From an uncultured Pelagibacteraceae bacterium (GTDB lineage Bacteria; Pseudomonadota; Alphaproteobacteria; Pelagibacterales; Pelagibacteraceae): a DNA stretch of 59,044 nucleotides. The position numbers and the translations under genes were made by a program. A model generated the notes under the pieces. The model had not been told where the DNA came from. It saw only the letters and a list, made by a program, of their open reading frames with translations, and searched no databases. This document shows, one piece after another, positions 46,009 through 55,142 of the stretch; the stretch's first letter is position 1; every line of letters starts with the position of its first letter. The stretch is from contig CACBYC010000007.1 of the NCBI GenBank assembly GCA_902543405.1, positions 1 through 59,044 of the forward strand. The letters are read 5' to 3'.

Positions 46009-46500
46009 ATGATTTCTAAAGTCAGTAAAGTTTTTGATTATTCGGCAATAGCTTCAGGTATTGTTTTATTTTTATTGGCTGTATTAACTTTTTGTGACGT
46101 ATTTGGAAGACGATTTTTAAACTCGCCAGTTACTGGTACAATAGAGTTAGTTGAAATAGGAATGGCACTAGTAGCTTTCCTTGCAATGCCAAGAGCATTT
46201 TATTTAAATGCTAATGTTTCAGCAGATTTTATAAATAATTTAAATTTAGGTATATTTAAAACTTACTTGGTAATTTTAAAATTTGTTTTAATGATATCGA
46301 TTATGTCTTTAATGGCATATTCAACTACTTTGACTTCTTATAAATTTATGAATAATCAAAGGGTAACGCTTGATTTAGAACTATATTTTTATCCATTTTA
46401 TTTCATATGCTCTATCGGGATGTGGTTAAGTGTTTTTGCAATAATAATATGGTTTATTCAAACTATTTTTAAAAATAACTCAAAAGTAGAGGAATTATAA
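46009..46500 (+). CDS. dctQ: TRAP transporter small permease DctQ (system 2)
   Basis: The 163-residue protein has four hydrophobic segments and the DctQ pattern DVFGRRFLNSPVTGTIELVEIGMALVAF, then FYLNANVSADF. It pairs with the DctM that begins on the last base of its stop codon (TAATG). It is transcribed away from FAH and dctP, so system 2 is split across a divergent promoter. Confidence 0.93.
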   Translation: MISKVSKVFDYSAIASGIVLFLLAVLTFCDVFGRRFLNSPVTGTIELVEIGMALVAFLAMPRAFYLNANVSADFINNLNLGIFKTYLVILKFVLMISIMSLMAYSTTLTSYKFMNNQRVTLDLELYFYPFYFICSIGMWLSVFAIIIWFIQTIFKNNSKVEEL

Positions 46501-47810
46501 TGGGTTTAGAAGCTGTAATTAACGGAGGGTTATCTTTTGCTGCTGTATTAATTTTGATGGTATTAAATGTACCAATAGGAATTGCAATGTTGGTAGTTGG
46601 TTTTACGGGGTTTGCAATGATATCAGGATTTGACCCTGCAATATTTGTTTTAGGTACTGCTCCATTTGATGCTGTTTCAAAATATACATTATCAGTGTTA
46701 CCGCTATTTGTTTTGATGGGAAACCTTGCCAATAGCTCAAATTTATCAAGAAATTTATATGATGCTGCTTACGCAATAGTGGGTCATTACAAAGGTGGTC
46801 TAGCGATGTCTACAGTTGGAGCGTGTGCAGGATTTGGAATGATTTGTGGATCTTCAATAGCAACAGCCGCAACAATGTCTCAAATGGCCGGCCCTGAAAT
46901 GAGAAGACATGGTTATAGCGATGCTCTTATAAGTGGTTCTATTGCTTCTGGAGGAACGCTTGGAATAATAATTCCACCAAGTGTAATTTTAGTAATATAT
47001 GCATATTTAACTGAACAATCAGTTCAAGAACTTTTTTTTGCTGCACTCGTACCAGGAATAATAGCAGTGGTACTATATATGATTGCAATTAGAGTTTATC
47101 TTTTAATTTACCCCTCACAAGGTGGGTATGGGGCCAAGATGCCATTAAAGGAAAGAATTTCGGCTATCTCAAAAGTTTTTCCAATATTTTTAATATTTGC
47201 AATTATGATGGGTGGACTTTATTTAGGTTTCTTCACTGCTACAGAGAGTGCGGCAGTAGGAGTAATATTAGTTTTAGTTTTTATTTTTTTTAGAGGACAA
47301 TTAAAATTAAGTCTTCTGAAAGATGCTGTGTGGACAACTATTAAAACAGTTGGTTCATTATATTTAATTGTAATTGGAGCAAGTATATTTAATTACCTTA
47401 TAACTGTTACACAACTACCTTTTGCTGTTGTTGATTTCATAAATTATTTAGAACTTACTCCTTTAGGAATAATTTTGGTAATTTGTGCAATATATTTAGT
47501 GCTTGGTACTGTAATGGATTCTTTAGCAATGTTATTTTTAACTATTCCAGTATTTTATCCTGTAATTGTTGATGCTGGAATTGATCCTGTATGGTTTGGA
47601 ATATTTGCGGTAATAGTAGTAGAATTTGGATTAATTTCGCCTCCAGTTGGTATGAATTTATTTGTTATTAAAGGCGTTATGCAAAAAACTCCTCTTCAAA
47701 CTATATGGTTTGGAACTCTTCCTTTCTTACTGACAGATGTAATTAGACTTGCTTTAATAATAACTTTTCCAGCAATATGTTTGTATTTACCTAGTCTGAT
47801 GACTCCATAG
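46500..47810 (+). CDS. dctM: TRAP transporter large permease DctM (system 2)
   Basis: The 436-residue permease is full length, with about twelve hydrophobic segments. Hallmarks include NVPIGIAMLVVGFTGFAMI, GSSIATAATMSQMAGPEMRRHGY, GGTLGIIIPPSVILVIYAY, FTATESAAVGVILV and EFGLISPPVGMNLFVIKG. It gives an intact reference for the split dctM of system 1. Its 3' end overlaps the convergent small membrane-protein gene by 20 bases. Confidence 0.96.
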   Translation: MGLEAVINGGLSFAAVLILMVLNVPIGIAMLVVGFTGFAMISGFDPAIFVLGTAPFDAVSKYTLSVLPLFVLMGNLANSSNLSRNLYDAAYAIVGHYKGGLAMSTVGACAGFGMICGSSIATAATMSQMAGPEMRRHGYSDALISGSIASGGTLGIIIPPSVILVIYAYLTEQSVQELFFAALVPGIIAVVLYMIAIRVYLLIYPSQGGYGAKMPLKERISAISKVFPIFLIFAIMMGGLYLGFFTATESAAVGVILVLVFIFFRGQLKLSLLKDAVWTTIKTVGSLYLIVIGASIFNYLITVTQLPFAVVDFINYLELTPLGIILVICAIYLVLGTVMDSLAMLFLTIPVFYPVIVDAGIDPVWFGIFAVIVVEFGLISPPVGMNLFVIKGVMQKTPLQTIWFGTLPFLLTDVIRLALIITFPAICLYLPSLMTP

Positions 47811-48135
47811 TCTGATTGAAATTTTTAAAATAATTAAAATAAATTAAGCCAAAAATTGCACCAACAAGGATTAAAATATATTGATAGAATTTTAAAAGAA
47901 CAAATACAACAGGAAGCTCTTTGCCAGGATTTTGAGCAATAAAATTTTCAGTTCCGTCTTTATATAAATCTATCGGCCCAAAAGTTGCGTATAGACCATA
48001 AATAAAAATATAAACGCATGGAATTATTGCAATTAATAATAAAATTTTATTTTTTCTTATTAATTTTATTAGATTTGCTGAAACTCCAACTGTTACTAAA
48101 CCGATTAAGGATAATATTAATGTATTCATTACCAT
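47791..48135 (-). CDS. three-helix membrane protein of unknown function
   Basis: The 114 residues contain hydrophobic segments at about 5-23, 31-50 and 80-100 with the polar loop FGPIDLYKDGTENFIAQNPG. I do not recognise a family. Two starts are possible: ATG at 48135, or ATG at 48129, which shares a base with the sulfatase stop (TAATG); the second would give tight coupling. It is the last gene of mtnP-mtnA-sulfatase-this gene. Confidence 0.68.
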   Translation of the reverse strand: MVMNTLILSLIGLVTVGVSANLIKLIRKNKILLLIAIIPCVYIFIYGLYATFGPIDLYKDGTENFIAQNPGKELPVVFVLLKFYQYILILVGAIFGLIYFNYFKNFNQTMESSD

Positions 48136-49712
48136 ACTCCTATCATAATACCGTCGTCTTTAGTATAGTCTCTTTCTTTCAAAACAAATTCATCTGTTGC
48201 TGCAACTCTATTTTTTCTATTAGTAATTCTTTTAAGTAGAATATCTTTCATTTCCTCAATAATTTTTGAATGGTCACGAGATTGTCCCAAATCATTAAAT
48301 TCATCTGGATCATTTTTTAAGTCAAACAATTGTGGTGGAAAACCTTTATAATAAATATACTTCCAATTATTATTTCTAATCATATAAGCTCTTGCATCTG
48401 ATGCTCCAATATTGAGAATTTTTCTTGCTTCGTTAAATGAGTAATCTATTTCGCTAAATACACTATTCTTCCAATTAGAAACTTCATTTCCTCTAATAAT
48501 TGGTAACAATGATTGTCCCTCAAGGCGATGTTTACTTACATTACTTTCTACAGAGTCTAAAAAGGTAGGTAGCAAGTCTATAGCCTCTACAAATCTTTTT
48601 TCTCGCACTCCCCTATTATTATCTGAGAAATTACTTGGATCATAAATTATCATTGGAACCTTAACAATTTGTTCATGAAATAGTTCTTTTTCTCCTAGCC
48701 AATGATCACCCTGGTAATCACCATGATCTGATGTAAAAACTATCATTGTATTTTTCATATAATTTTTTTCTTCAAGAAAATTGAAAAGTCTTCCAAGATT
48801 ATCATCAATTTGTTTTATCAATCCCATGTATCCTGAAAGAACAGTGTTTCTTACTTCCTCTTTTGAAAAGGTCTTTGAAATATTATTTTCTATGAAAGCT
48901 TTGTAGACTGGATGATCTATTTCTTTTTCGTTCTCACGTCTATGAACTGGATAAAATTGGTTTGCTGAATACATATTATGATAAGGTGCAGGTGCAATAT
49001 AAGGCCAATGTGGTTTTATGTATGACAAATGAAGAAACCAAGGTCTCTCACCACTTTCCTGAATGAACTCCATAGATCGATTAGTCATAAAAGCAGTTTC
49101 AGAGTGCTCCTCTTTAACTCTTGCAGGTTTATTAGAATTTCTTAACCTCCATCCACTTAAAATATTTCCATTTTCATCTTCTGAAGAATTCGCCCAACTA
49201 TCCCATGGGTTTTGGCCATCATATCCCAGTTTATTTAACCATTCATTGTAAGATAGTTTTTTATTTGAATTTTTAATATGGTTATTTGGGTGAAGTCCAT
49301 CATCTCTTTCATAAGGTTCAAAACCTGGCTCACTAATTGTTAAACCTATTTCTGTATCTTTTGAAATTCCAAGACGGCTCATTCCATCTAAATCTGGTCT
49401 CATATGAGTTTTGCCAACAACACCTGTTCTTATTCCAGATTGTCTTAAATAATCTCCAATTGTTAATTCCCCAATAGGTAAAGGTATTTGATTCCATGTT
49501 GATCCATGGCTAAACACTGTTCTTCCAGTATAATATGATGCTCTTGAGGGACCACAAACAGGTGCCTGAACGTAAGCTGAATCGAATAATACTCCTTTTT
49601 TTGCTAAACCATCTAAATGAGGAGTTTTTAAGTGCGGGTGACCATAACAAGAAAGATAATCAAATCTTAGTTGGTCTGCCATTATAAATAATATATTTTT
49701 TACTTTATTCAT
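48129..49712 (-). CDS. type I sulfatase / alkaline-phosphatase-superfamily hydrolase
   Basis: The 527-residue protein carries the sulfatase signature PVCGPSRASYYTGR: Cys53 would be converted to formylglycine. FIMADQLRFDYLSCYGHPH (metal Asp13), GVVGKTHM and TSDHGDYQGDHWLGEKELFHEQ complete the site. The style resembles phosphonate monoester hydrolase/choline-sulfatase relatives, so phosphate or phosphonate esters are possible too. There is no signal peptide, hence a cytoplasmic enzyme. No formylglycine-generating enzyme is in the window. Its ATG overlaps the mtnA stop (TAATG), an unusual coupling. Confidence 0.9.
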   Translation of the reverse strand: MNKVKNILFIMADQLRFDYLSCYGHPHLKTPHLDGLAKKGVLFDSAYVQAPVCGPSRASYYTGRTVFSHGSTWNQIPLPIGELTIGDYLRQSGIRTGVVGKTHMRPDLDGMSRLGISKDTEIGLTISEPGFEPYERDDGLHPNNHIKNSNKKLSYNEWLNKLGYDGQNPWDSWANSSEDENGNILSGWRLRNSNKPARVKEEHSETAFMTNRSMEFIQESGERPWFLHLSYIKPHWPYIAPAPYHNMYSANQFYPVHRRENEKEIDHPVYKAFIENNISKTFSKEEVRNTVLSGYMGLIKQIDDNLGRLFNFLEEKNYMKNTMIVFTSDHGDYQGDHWLGEKELFHEQIVKVPMIIYDPSNFSDNNRGVREKRFVEAIDLLPTFLDSVESNVSKHRLEGQSLLPIIRGNEVSNWKNSVFSEIDYSFNEARKILNIGASDARAYMIRNNNWKYIYYKGFPPQLFDLKNDPDEFNDLGQSRDHSKIIEEMKDILLKRITNRKNRVAATDEFVLKERDYTKDDGIMIGVW

Positions 49713-50785
49713 TATCTATTAAACATTTGCTTTAAACCATTAGTAGATGCTTCACATACACCTTTTTCAGTAATTAAACCTGTTACATATTTTGCTGGAG
49801 TTATATCAAATGCTAAATTCATTGACTTACTTTTTTCAGGATAAATTAAAACTTTCGTAATTTTATTTTTATCATCTTTTCCCTCTATATGTGATAATTC
49901 ATCAGAATTTCTTTTTTCTATAGGTATTTTTTTATAATCTTTTGTTTCCCAATCAATTGTAGAACTTGGTAAAGCTACATAGAAGGGTACATTATTATCA
50001 TGTGCTGCTAAAGCTTTTAAATAAGTACCAATTTTATTACAGACATCTCCTGTCGACAAAGTTCTGTCAGTTCCAACAATGCACATATCAACCTCACCTC
50101 TTTGCATTAATATACCACCTGTATTATCTGTAATAATTGTGTTTGGTATGCCCTCTTCATTTAATTCATATGAAGTTAGGTTTGCTCCTTGGTTTCTTGG
50201 TCTTGTTTCATCAACCCATACATGCACTGGAATACCATTTTTATGTGCATGATAAATTGGAGATGTTGCAGTCCCCCAGTTAATTGTTGCTAACCATCCT
50301 GCATTACAATGAGTAAGTATATTTACTATTTTTTTCTTTTGATTATAGATTTTCTCAATAATTTTAACTCCCTCTAAACCTATATTTTCACAAAAATTTA
50401 TATCTTCATTACATATTTCTTTTGCTTCATTTATTGCAACATCAAATAAATTTTCAGATTTTATAAATGATATTTTATTATTCATTCTATGGACTGCCCA
50501 TTGTAAGTTAATTGCGGTTGGTCTTGCATTAACTAATTTTTCTGAGCTTTTTTTAATAAAGTTTAAATCATTATTTTCCTTGATTGCCAAAGCTATACCG
50601 AAAGCAGCTGTAGCTCCTATTAATGGGGCACCCCTAACTTCCATTGCTTTAATTGCATTAACAGCATGTTCTACTGTTTCAAGATTCTTAATAATAAAAT
50701 TATGTGGAAGTTTTGTTTGATCAATTATTTTAACTACATCATCTTCGTACCAGATAGTTCTATATTCTTTACCTGCTATTCTCAT
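49712..50785 (-). CDS. mtnA: S-methyl-5-thioribose-1-phosphate isomerase
   Basis: Isomerises methylthioribose-1-phosphate to methylthioribulose-1-phosphate. The 357 residues have RGAPLIGATAAFG, THCNAGWLATINWGTA (catalytic Cys), VWVDETRPRNQGANLTSYEL, and CIVGTDRTLSTGDVCNKIGTY with the catalytic Asp. This set separates MtnA from eIF2B-like proteins. It overlaps the mtnP stop by four bases (ATGA) and is followed by a sulfatase. Confidence 0.96.
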   Translation of the reverse strand: MRIAGKEYRTIWYEDDVVKIIDQTKLPHNFIIKNLETVEHAVNAIKAMEVRGAPLIGATAAFGIALAIKENNDLNFIKKSSEKLVNARPTAINLQWAVHRMNNKISFIKSENLFDVAINEAKEICNEDINFCENIGLEGVKIIEKIYNQKKKIVNILTHCNAGWLATINWGTATSPIYHAHKNGIPVHVWVDETRPRNQGANLTSYELNEEGIPNTIITDNTGGILMQRGEVDMCIVGTDRTLSTGDVCNKIGTYLKALAAHDNNVPFYVALPSSTIDWETKDYKKIPIEKRNSDELSHIEGKDDKNKITKVLIYPEKSKSMNLAFDITPAKYVTGLITEKGVCEASTNGLKQMFNR

Positions 50786-51654
50786 TTATTCAATACTCTG
50801 CCAGCTATTGTTTTCAATTTATCTTTTGTTTTTTGAGTTCTCTTTTCTGGTGCAGTTATTATGGCTACATCTAGACAATTATTTGTTGGATCATTTGGAT
50901 CAATATGGTCCTCAAAATTATCTATTAAATTTTTAATCATTATCTTTGCTTTTTCAGCATTTCCTAAAAGAACTTTTATTACTTTTTGTACATCAACATT
51001 TTCGTGATCTGGATGCCAACAATCATAATCAGTAACCATTGATACAGATACATATCTAATTTCAGCTTCTCTCGCTAATTTTGCTTCTGGCATATTAGTC
51101 ATTCCAATCACATCAGCTCTCCAGGATCTGTAAAGATTAGACTCAGCCAAAGTAGAAAATTGGGGACCTTCCATCACTATATAAGTTCCACCCATTTGAT
51201 AATCTATTCCTTCTTTTTTAATTGCATCCTCACATGCATTCATTAATCCACTTGATGTTGGATGAGCCATTGATACATGGGCAACAATTTCATCGTCAAA
51301 AAAAGTTTTATTTCTTGCAAATGTTCTATCAATAAATTGATCAATAATAACAAATTTTCCAGGGGGTAAATCTTCTTTTAAAGAGCCGACTGCAGATATT
51401 GATACAATGTCTGTTACACCTAGTTGTTTTAATGCATCAATGTTTGCTCTAAAATTAATATTTGATGGGGATATGAAATGGCCTTTGCCATGTCTTGGAA
51501 GAAAATAAACTTCTTTGCTATTATAATTAGTTTTTAAAATCAGATCTGAAGGTTTTCCCCAAGGGGTGTCTAAATCTATTAATTCTCTATTTTTAAATTC
51601 TTCAACGTCGTAAAGACCACTTCCACCTATTATTGCTAATTTATTATTTGCCAT
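50782..51654 (-). CDS. mtnP: S-methyl-5'-thioadenosine phosphorylase
   Basis: Phosphorolyses methylthioadenosine to adenine and methylthioribose-1-phosphate. The 290-residue protein starts with LAIIGGSGLYDVEEF, contains FLPRHGKGHFISPSNINFRAN, TYIVMEGPQFSTLAES and GMTNMPEAKLAREAEI, and VSMVTDYDCWH near the C-terminus. These match the MTAP branch of purine phosphorylases. It is divergent from apt with a 37-base gap, so the adenine it releases could be reclaimed by the neighbour. Confidence 0.96.
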   Translation of the reverse strand: MANNKLAIIGGSGLYDVEEFKNRELIDLDTPWGKPSDLILKTNYNSKEVYFLPRHGKGHFISPSNINFRANIDALKQLGVTDIVSISAVGSLKEDLPPGKFVIIDQFIDRTFARNKTFFDDEIVAHVSMAHPTSSGLMNACEDAIKKEGIDYQMGGTYIVMEGPQFSTLAESNLYRSWRADVIGMTNMPEAKLAREAEIRYVSVSMVTDYDCWHPDHENVDVQKVIKVLLGNAEKAKIMIKNLIDNFEDHIDPNDPTNNCLDVAIITAPEKRTQKTKDKLKTIAGRVLNK

Positions 51655-51691
51655 GTAAAAAGTATTTATATTGTATTTATAAATAACTATT

Positions 51692-52219
51692 ATGGATTTG
51701 AAAGATTATATTCGTTCAATCAAAGATTACCCCAAAAAAGGTATTTTATTTAGAGATATAACTACCTTGATAAAAGATGAGTTAGCATTTGAGGAAACAA
51801 TCAATCAGATAGTTGAAAAATCAAAAAAATTTAAAGTGGATAAAATTGCAGCAATTGAATCACGTGGTTTTGTGTTTGCATCTGCTGTTTCTTACATTTT
51901 AAAAAAACCATTAATAATGTTAAGAAAAAAGAATAAACTTCCTGCCGATGTTCATTCAGTAGATTTCCAATTAGAATATGGAACTGCAACAATAGAGGTT
52001 CATAAAGATTCTATTTCTGAAAATGACTCAGTCTTAATAATTGATGATTTGATAGCAACAGGTGGAACTGCAGAGGCTGCTGCAAAACTTACAGAAATTT
52101 CTAAAGGAAAAGTTGTAGCCTTTATATTTGTTATAAATCTTTTTGATTTAGGTGGATGTGATAATCTTTTAAAAAAAGGTTACAAAGTTGAAAATTTGAT
52201 GACCTTTCCAGGTCACTAG
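51692..52219 (+). CDS. apt: adenine phosphoribosyltransferase
   Basis: Converts adenine and PRPP to AMP. The 175 residues have LKDYIRSIKDYPKKGILFRDIT (Apt-specific opening), AAIESRGFVFASA and the PRPP loop VLIIDDLIATGGTAEAA. Length is standard. Its position opposite mtnP links it to adenine salvage from polyamine synthesis. A membrane-protein gene follows seven bases after the stop. Confidence 0.96.
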   Translation: MDLKDYIRSIKDYPKKGILFRDITTLIKDELAFEETINQIVEKSKKFKVDKIAAIESRGFVFASAVSYILKKPLIMLRKKNKLPADVHSVDFQLEYGTATIEVHKDSISENDSVLIIDDLIATGGTAEAAAKLTEISKGKVVAFIFVINLFDLGGCDNLLKKGYKVENLMTFPGH

Positions 52220-52226
52220 ATGTTTT

Positions 52227-53786
52227 ATGTATTTAAATAAGTATATTAAAATTACAGCAATAATTGCATTCCTAATTTTTAATATTGGACTCACGTACTT
52301 ATCGTTTCCTATCTATTCAGGATCAAACATTTTATTTTTAAGTTTGTTTCTTATTTCTAATTCTTACATCTATTACTCTTATAAATTTAGTGGTTTATTT
52401 TTAGATAAAACTTTATCAATTTTTCTGTGGTTAGGTTTCTTTTATAAGTTGTGTGTTATAACGATTTTTAATACTTCTTTTCCTGAGGGTGGAGGAGCAT
52501 TTTCATATTCGAGTAATGACTTTGATAAGTTATTAAAGTTTTCATCAATTGGAATTCTAAGTTTTTTAATTGCTAGTATATTATTTAACAAAATAATTAA
52601 ATTACCAAAATCATTTCAGATAAAAGAAAATAATACCTTGCTTTTATTCTATAAAAAAAAGAGAGATTACATTTTTGTACTTTTTTTTATATTAATATTA
52701 TTTGTAGGTGGTACAAATTTTTACTTAGGTTTTTACCAAAAGGGATTATTACAGAGTTTTGAGATAAATTTTTATTTAGGAGCTTTTTTGAAATGGATGC
52801 TTCTATTTGGACTAACATCAATTTCATGTTTAGTTCTTGAATATGAATTAAAGGTTTTTAAAAAATTAAGTATATATGTGTTATTTTTGTTTTTTTTCGA
52901 GTTGGCTTTTACAAATCTATCCCTTTTAAGTAGATCAATGATTTTTGGAGGATCAGCTGTAATTTTTTCAGTTTATCTCAATTATGAGGATAAAATTTTA
53001 AAAGATAAATTAATTAATTCATTAATTCTCAATTTTTCAATATTATTTATAATATTTGCTTTATTAATATTCCCTATAAACAAAATTAGAAACTCAAGTT
53101 TTATTGATGCGCTATATACAGCTAAAGAAAACGCTAGGCAAATGCTGGAGGGAGGTGAAATTAGAAATATAGAAATAAAAAAAATTATAGAAAGTAATAT
53201 TTCAGATGAGGAAAAAATTGAAATAATTTCTAGAAAAATTGTTAACAAAGAAAATCAAATTTTAGAACTTAATGAGAATATTGAAAGAATAATATTTGTA
53301 ATCAAAAATAGATTTGTGGGACTTGATGGTGTCGCTGCAGTTACAAGTTATCCAAAACCAAATTTTGATTTGTTTAAAAGGGCATTAAAAGAGGAATTTA
53401 ACCCAAACTTATACGGATTTTATCAAAGAACATTTGTTATCCCTTTTGAAAATAACAATGAAACTGATTATAAGAGATCTTCAGAAAGGCATTACGGAAT
53501 TATAATCCCAGGTATAATATCTTTTTTGTCTTATTCAGGATCGTTAACTTTTTTAGCGATATCTTTAATAGTAGTTCATTTTTTTTGTTCATTTATTGAA
53601 CTTATGTCCAGAAAATTAAGTTTTAATAGTGTTATCTTTTCAAGTTTTATTGGATTTGTTTTGGGATATAGATTAATTCATTTTGGTTATTTACCTAAAC
53701 AAAGTTATCTTATTTTATTAGCAATAATTTTAACAATCGTAACAATTTTTTTAATAAAATACTTAATTATAAAATATTTAAAATAA
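52227..53786 (+). CDS. O-antigen polymerase-like polytopic membrane protein
   Basis: The 519-residue protein has about ten to twelve hydrophobic segments with one long polar region (about 290-400, KENARQMLEGGEIRNIEIKKI and a later Lys/Glu-rich helix). That layout, a large periplasmic loop in the second half, resembles Wzy-type polysaccharide polymerases. No conserved motif allows a firm family call. It begins eight bases after apt and is followed directly by a second such gene; the pair is likely a surface-glycan module. Confidence 0.62.
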   Translation: MYLNKYIKITAIIAFLIFNIGLTYLSFPIYSGSNILFLSLFLISNSYIYYSYKFSGLFLDKTLSIFLWLGFFYKLCVITIFNTSFPEGGGAFSYSSNDFDKLLKFSSIGILSFLIASILFNKIIKLPKSFQIKENNTLLLFYKKKRDYIFVLFFILILFVGGTNFYLGFYQKGLLQSFEINFYLGAFLKWMLLFGLTSISCLVLEYELKVFKKLSIYVLFLFFFELAFTNLSLLSRSMIFGGSAVIFSVYLNYEDKILKDKLINSLILNFSILFIIFALLIFPINKIRNSSFIDALYTAKENARQMLEGGEIRNIEIKKIIESNISDEEKIEIISRKIVNKENQILELNENIERIIFVIKNRFVGLDGVAAVTSYPKPNFDLFKRALKEEFNPNLYGFYQRTFVIPFENNNETDYKRSSERHYGIIIPGIISFLSYSGSLTFLAISLIVVHFFCSFIELMSRKLSFNSVIFSSFIGFVLGYRLIHFGYLPKQSYLILLAIILTIVTIFLIKYLIIKYLK

Positions 53787-55115
53787 ATGTATAAAAACTT
53801 AAATCAAAAAATCAATTTAATTTTATTATATGTTGGAATTTTCTCATTTTTATTTCTTTGGGATATAAAAAAAGAATTCTTTGAATTCAGATATTTAATT
53901 GTGCTGCCGATATTTAGTTCAATTTATATTTATTATAATAAAAATTCTTTTAATTTGATAAATGATCTTGGGTTTCCTCTTTTAATATTTTTTCATTTAA
54001 TAATTTTAAGTTTATTTTTTGATTATAATTTGAATAATAGAGATTATTTTGGTTTGTTATTCCTTGCATTAATTTTCTTTATTGTTAACAAAAATAAAGA
54101 TGTTATATTGGGAAGTCTTCATTCCATTCTAAATTGTTTTTTAATTATTTTTTCATTATTTTATTTAGTTTTCTTTATCTATTCAAATTCAAGTTTTATT
54201 TTTAGTTGTTACAATGGTTGGTTTTTTAGGACTAAATTTATTTTTTTAGAAAATTCCCATTTTGCTATAATTTCAGTGCCTATAATAAATTATTATTCAC
54301 TTTATTTTTCAGAACTTAAAATATTTAACAAAAAAGAATTTCTAGTTTTTATTTTTGCAATAATTTTTGCATTAATATCTTACTCAAATTTTTCGACTAC
54401 ATTTTTATTTGGTTTAGCGATGAGTCAAACAATGATTCTTTTAAAGATGTATTCTAACCCTAGATTTTTTTTCTTCTCTACTTATGTGATAATAGTCTGC
54501 CTTGTAACACTTTTTGGTTATGAGCAATGTTCAGAGAGATCATTTGGTGCAATTAAACCTGTAAAAGAATTTTATAACTTTAAAAAAGCTCAAAATTTGA
54601 GTGAAAGCGAAATATTAAAAATCGATGAAAATCAAAAATTTAATGAAAATTATCGTAAATTTAGACTAGTTGAAAAAAATATTTCTATGTCTGTTGAAAC
54701 TTTAATTGTTTCATTAGAGATTACTAAAAAATCTTTCTTTGATAAGCCTTTTGGCGTCGGTTTTAACAAATACTATTTATCACACTCTGAATATATAGAT
54801 AAAATTATACTTTCACATTCCCACATAAAAAAAAATAATATAAAGGATGGAGCCACAAACATTTCAAAATTAATAACCGAGTTTGGTGTTTTTGGAATTT
54901 TTATTATACTAACACTATCGGTTTTCTATTTTAGAAATAGAAAAATTCAAAAGTTAGATTTTTTTTTATTAAGCTTAATATGTATGCAATTTTTAAGAGG
55001 AGTTGGTTATTTTAATGGTGGATTCATCTTTGCGTACATACTACTTTTTCATAAAATTATAATTTACAATAATTTAAATTTTATGTTTATAAAACAGTGG
55101 CAAAAATACAAATAA
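53787..55115 (+). CDS. O-antigen ligase/polymerase-like membrane protein
   Basis: The 442 residues contain about ten hydrophobic segments and a large loop at about 255-365. In it, KPFGVGFNKYYLSHSEY and SHSHIKKNNIKDGATNISKLITEFG resemble the His/Asn-containing periplasmic motif of WaaL/Wzy-like proteins (Wzy_C). A role in joining or polymerising O-antigen is inferred. The start follows the upstream stop immediately. tRNA-Met lies 28 bases downstream on the other strand. Confidence 0.65.
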   Translation: MYKNLNQKINLILLYVGIFSFLFLWDIKKEFFEFRYLIVLPIFSSIYIYYNKNSFNLINDLGFPLLIFFHLIILSLFFDYNLNNRDYFGLLFLALIFFIVNKNKDVILGSLHSILNCFLIIFSLFYLVFFIYSNSSFIFSCYNGWFFRTKFIFLENSHFAIISVPIINYYSLYFSELKIFNKKEFLVFIFAIIFALISYSNFSTTFLFGLAMSQTMILLKMYSNPRFFFFSTYVIIVCLVTLFGYEQCSERSFGAIKPVKEFYNFKKAQNLSESEILKIDENQKFNENYRKFRLVEKNISMSVETLIVSLEITKKSFFDKPFGVGFNKYYLSHSEYIDKIILSHSHIKKNNIKDGATNISKLITEFGVFGIFIILTLSVFYFRNRKIQKLDFFLLSLICMQFLRGVGYFNGGFIFAYILLFHKIIIYNNLNFMFIKQWQKYK

Positions 55116-55142
55116 TTTTTTCTCAATTTATTTAAATCTATA

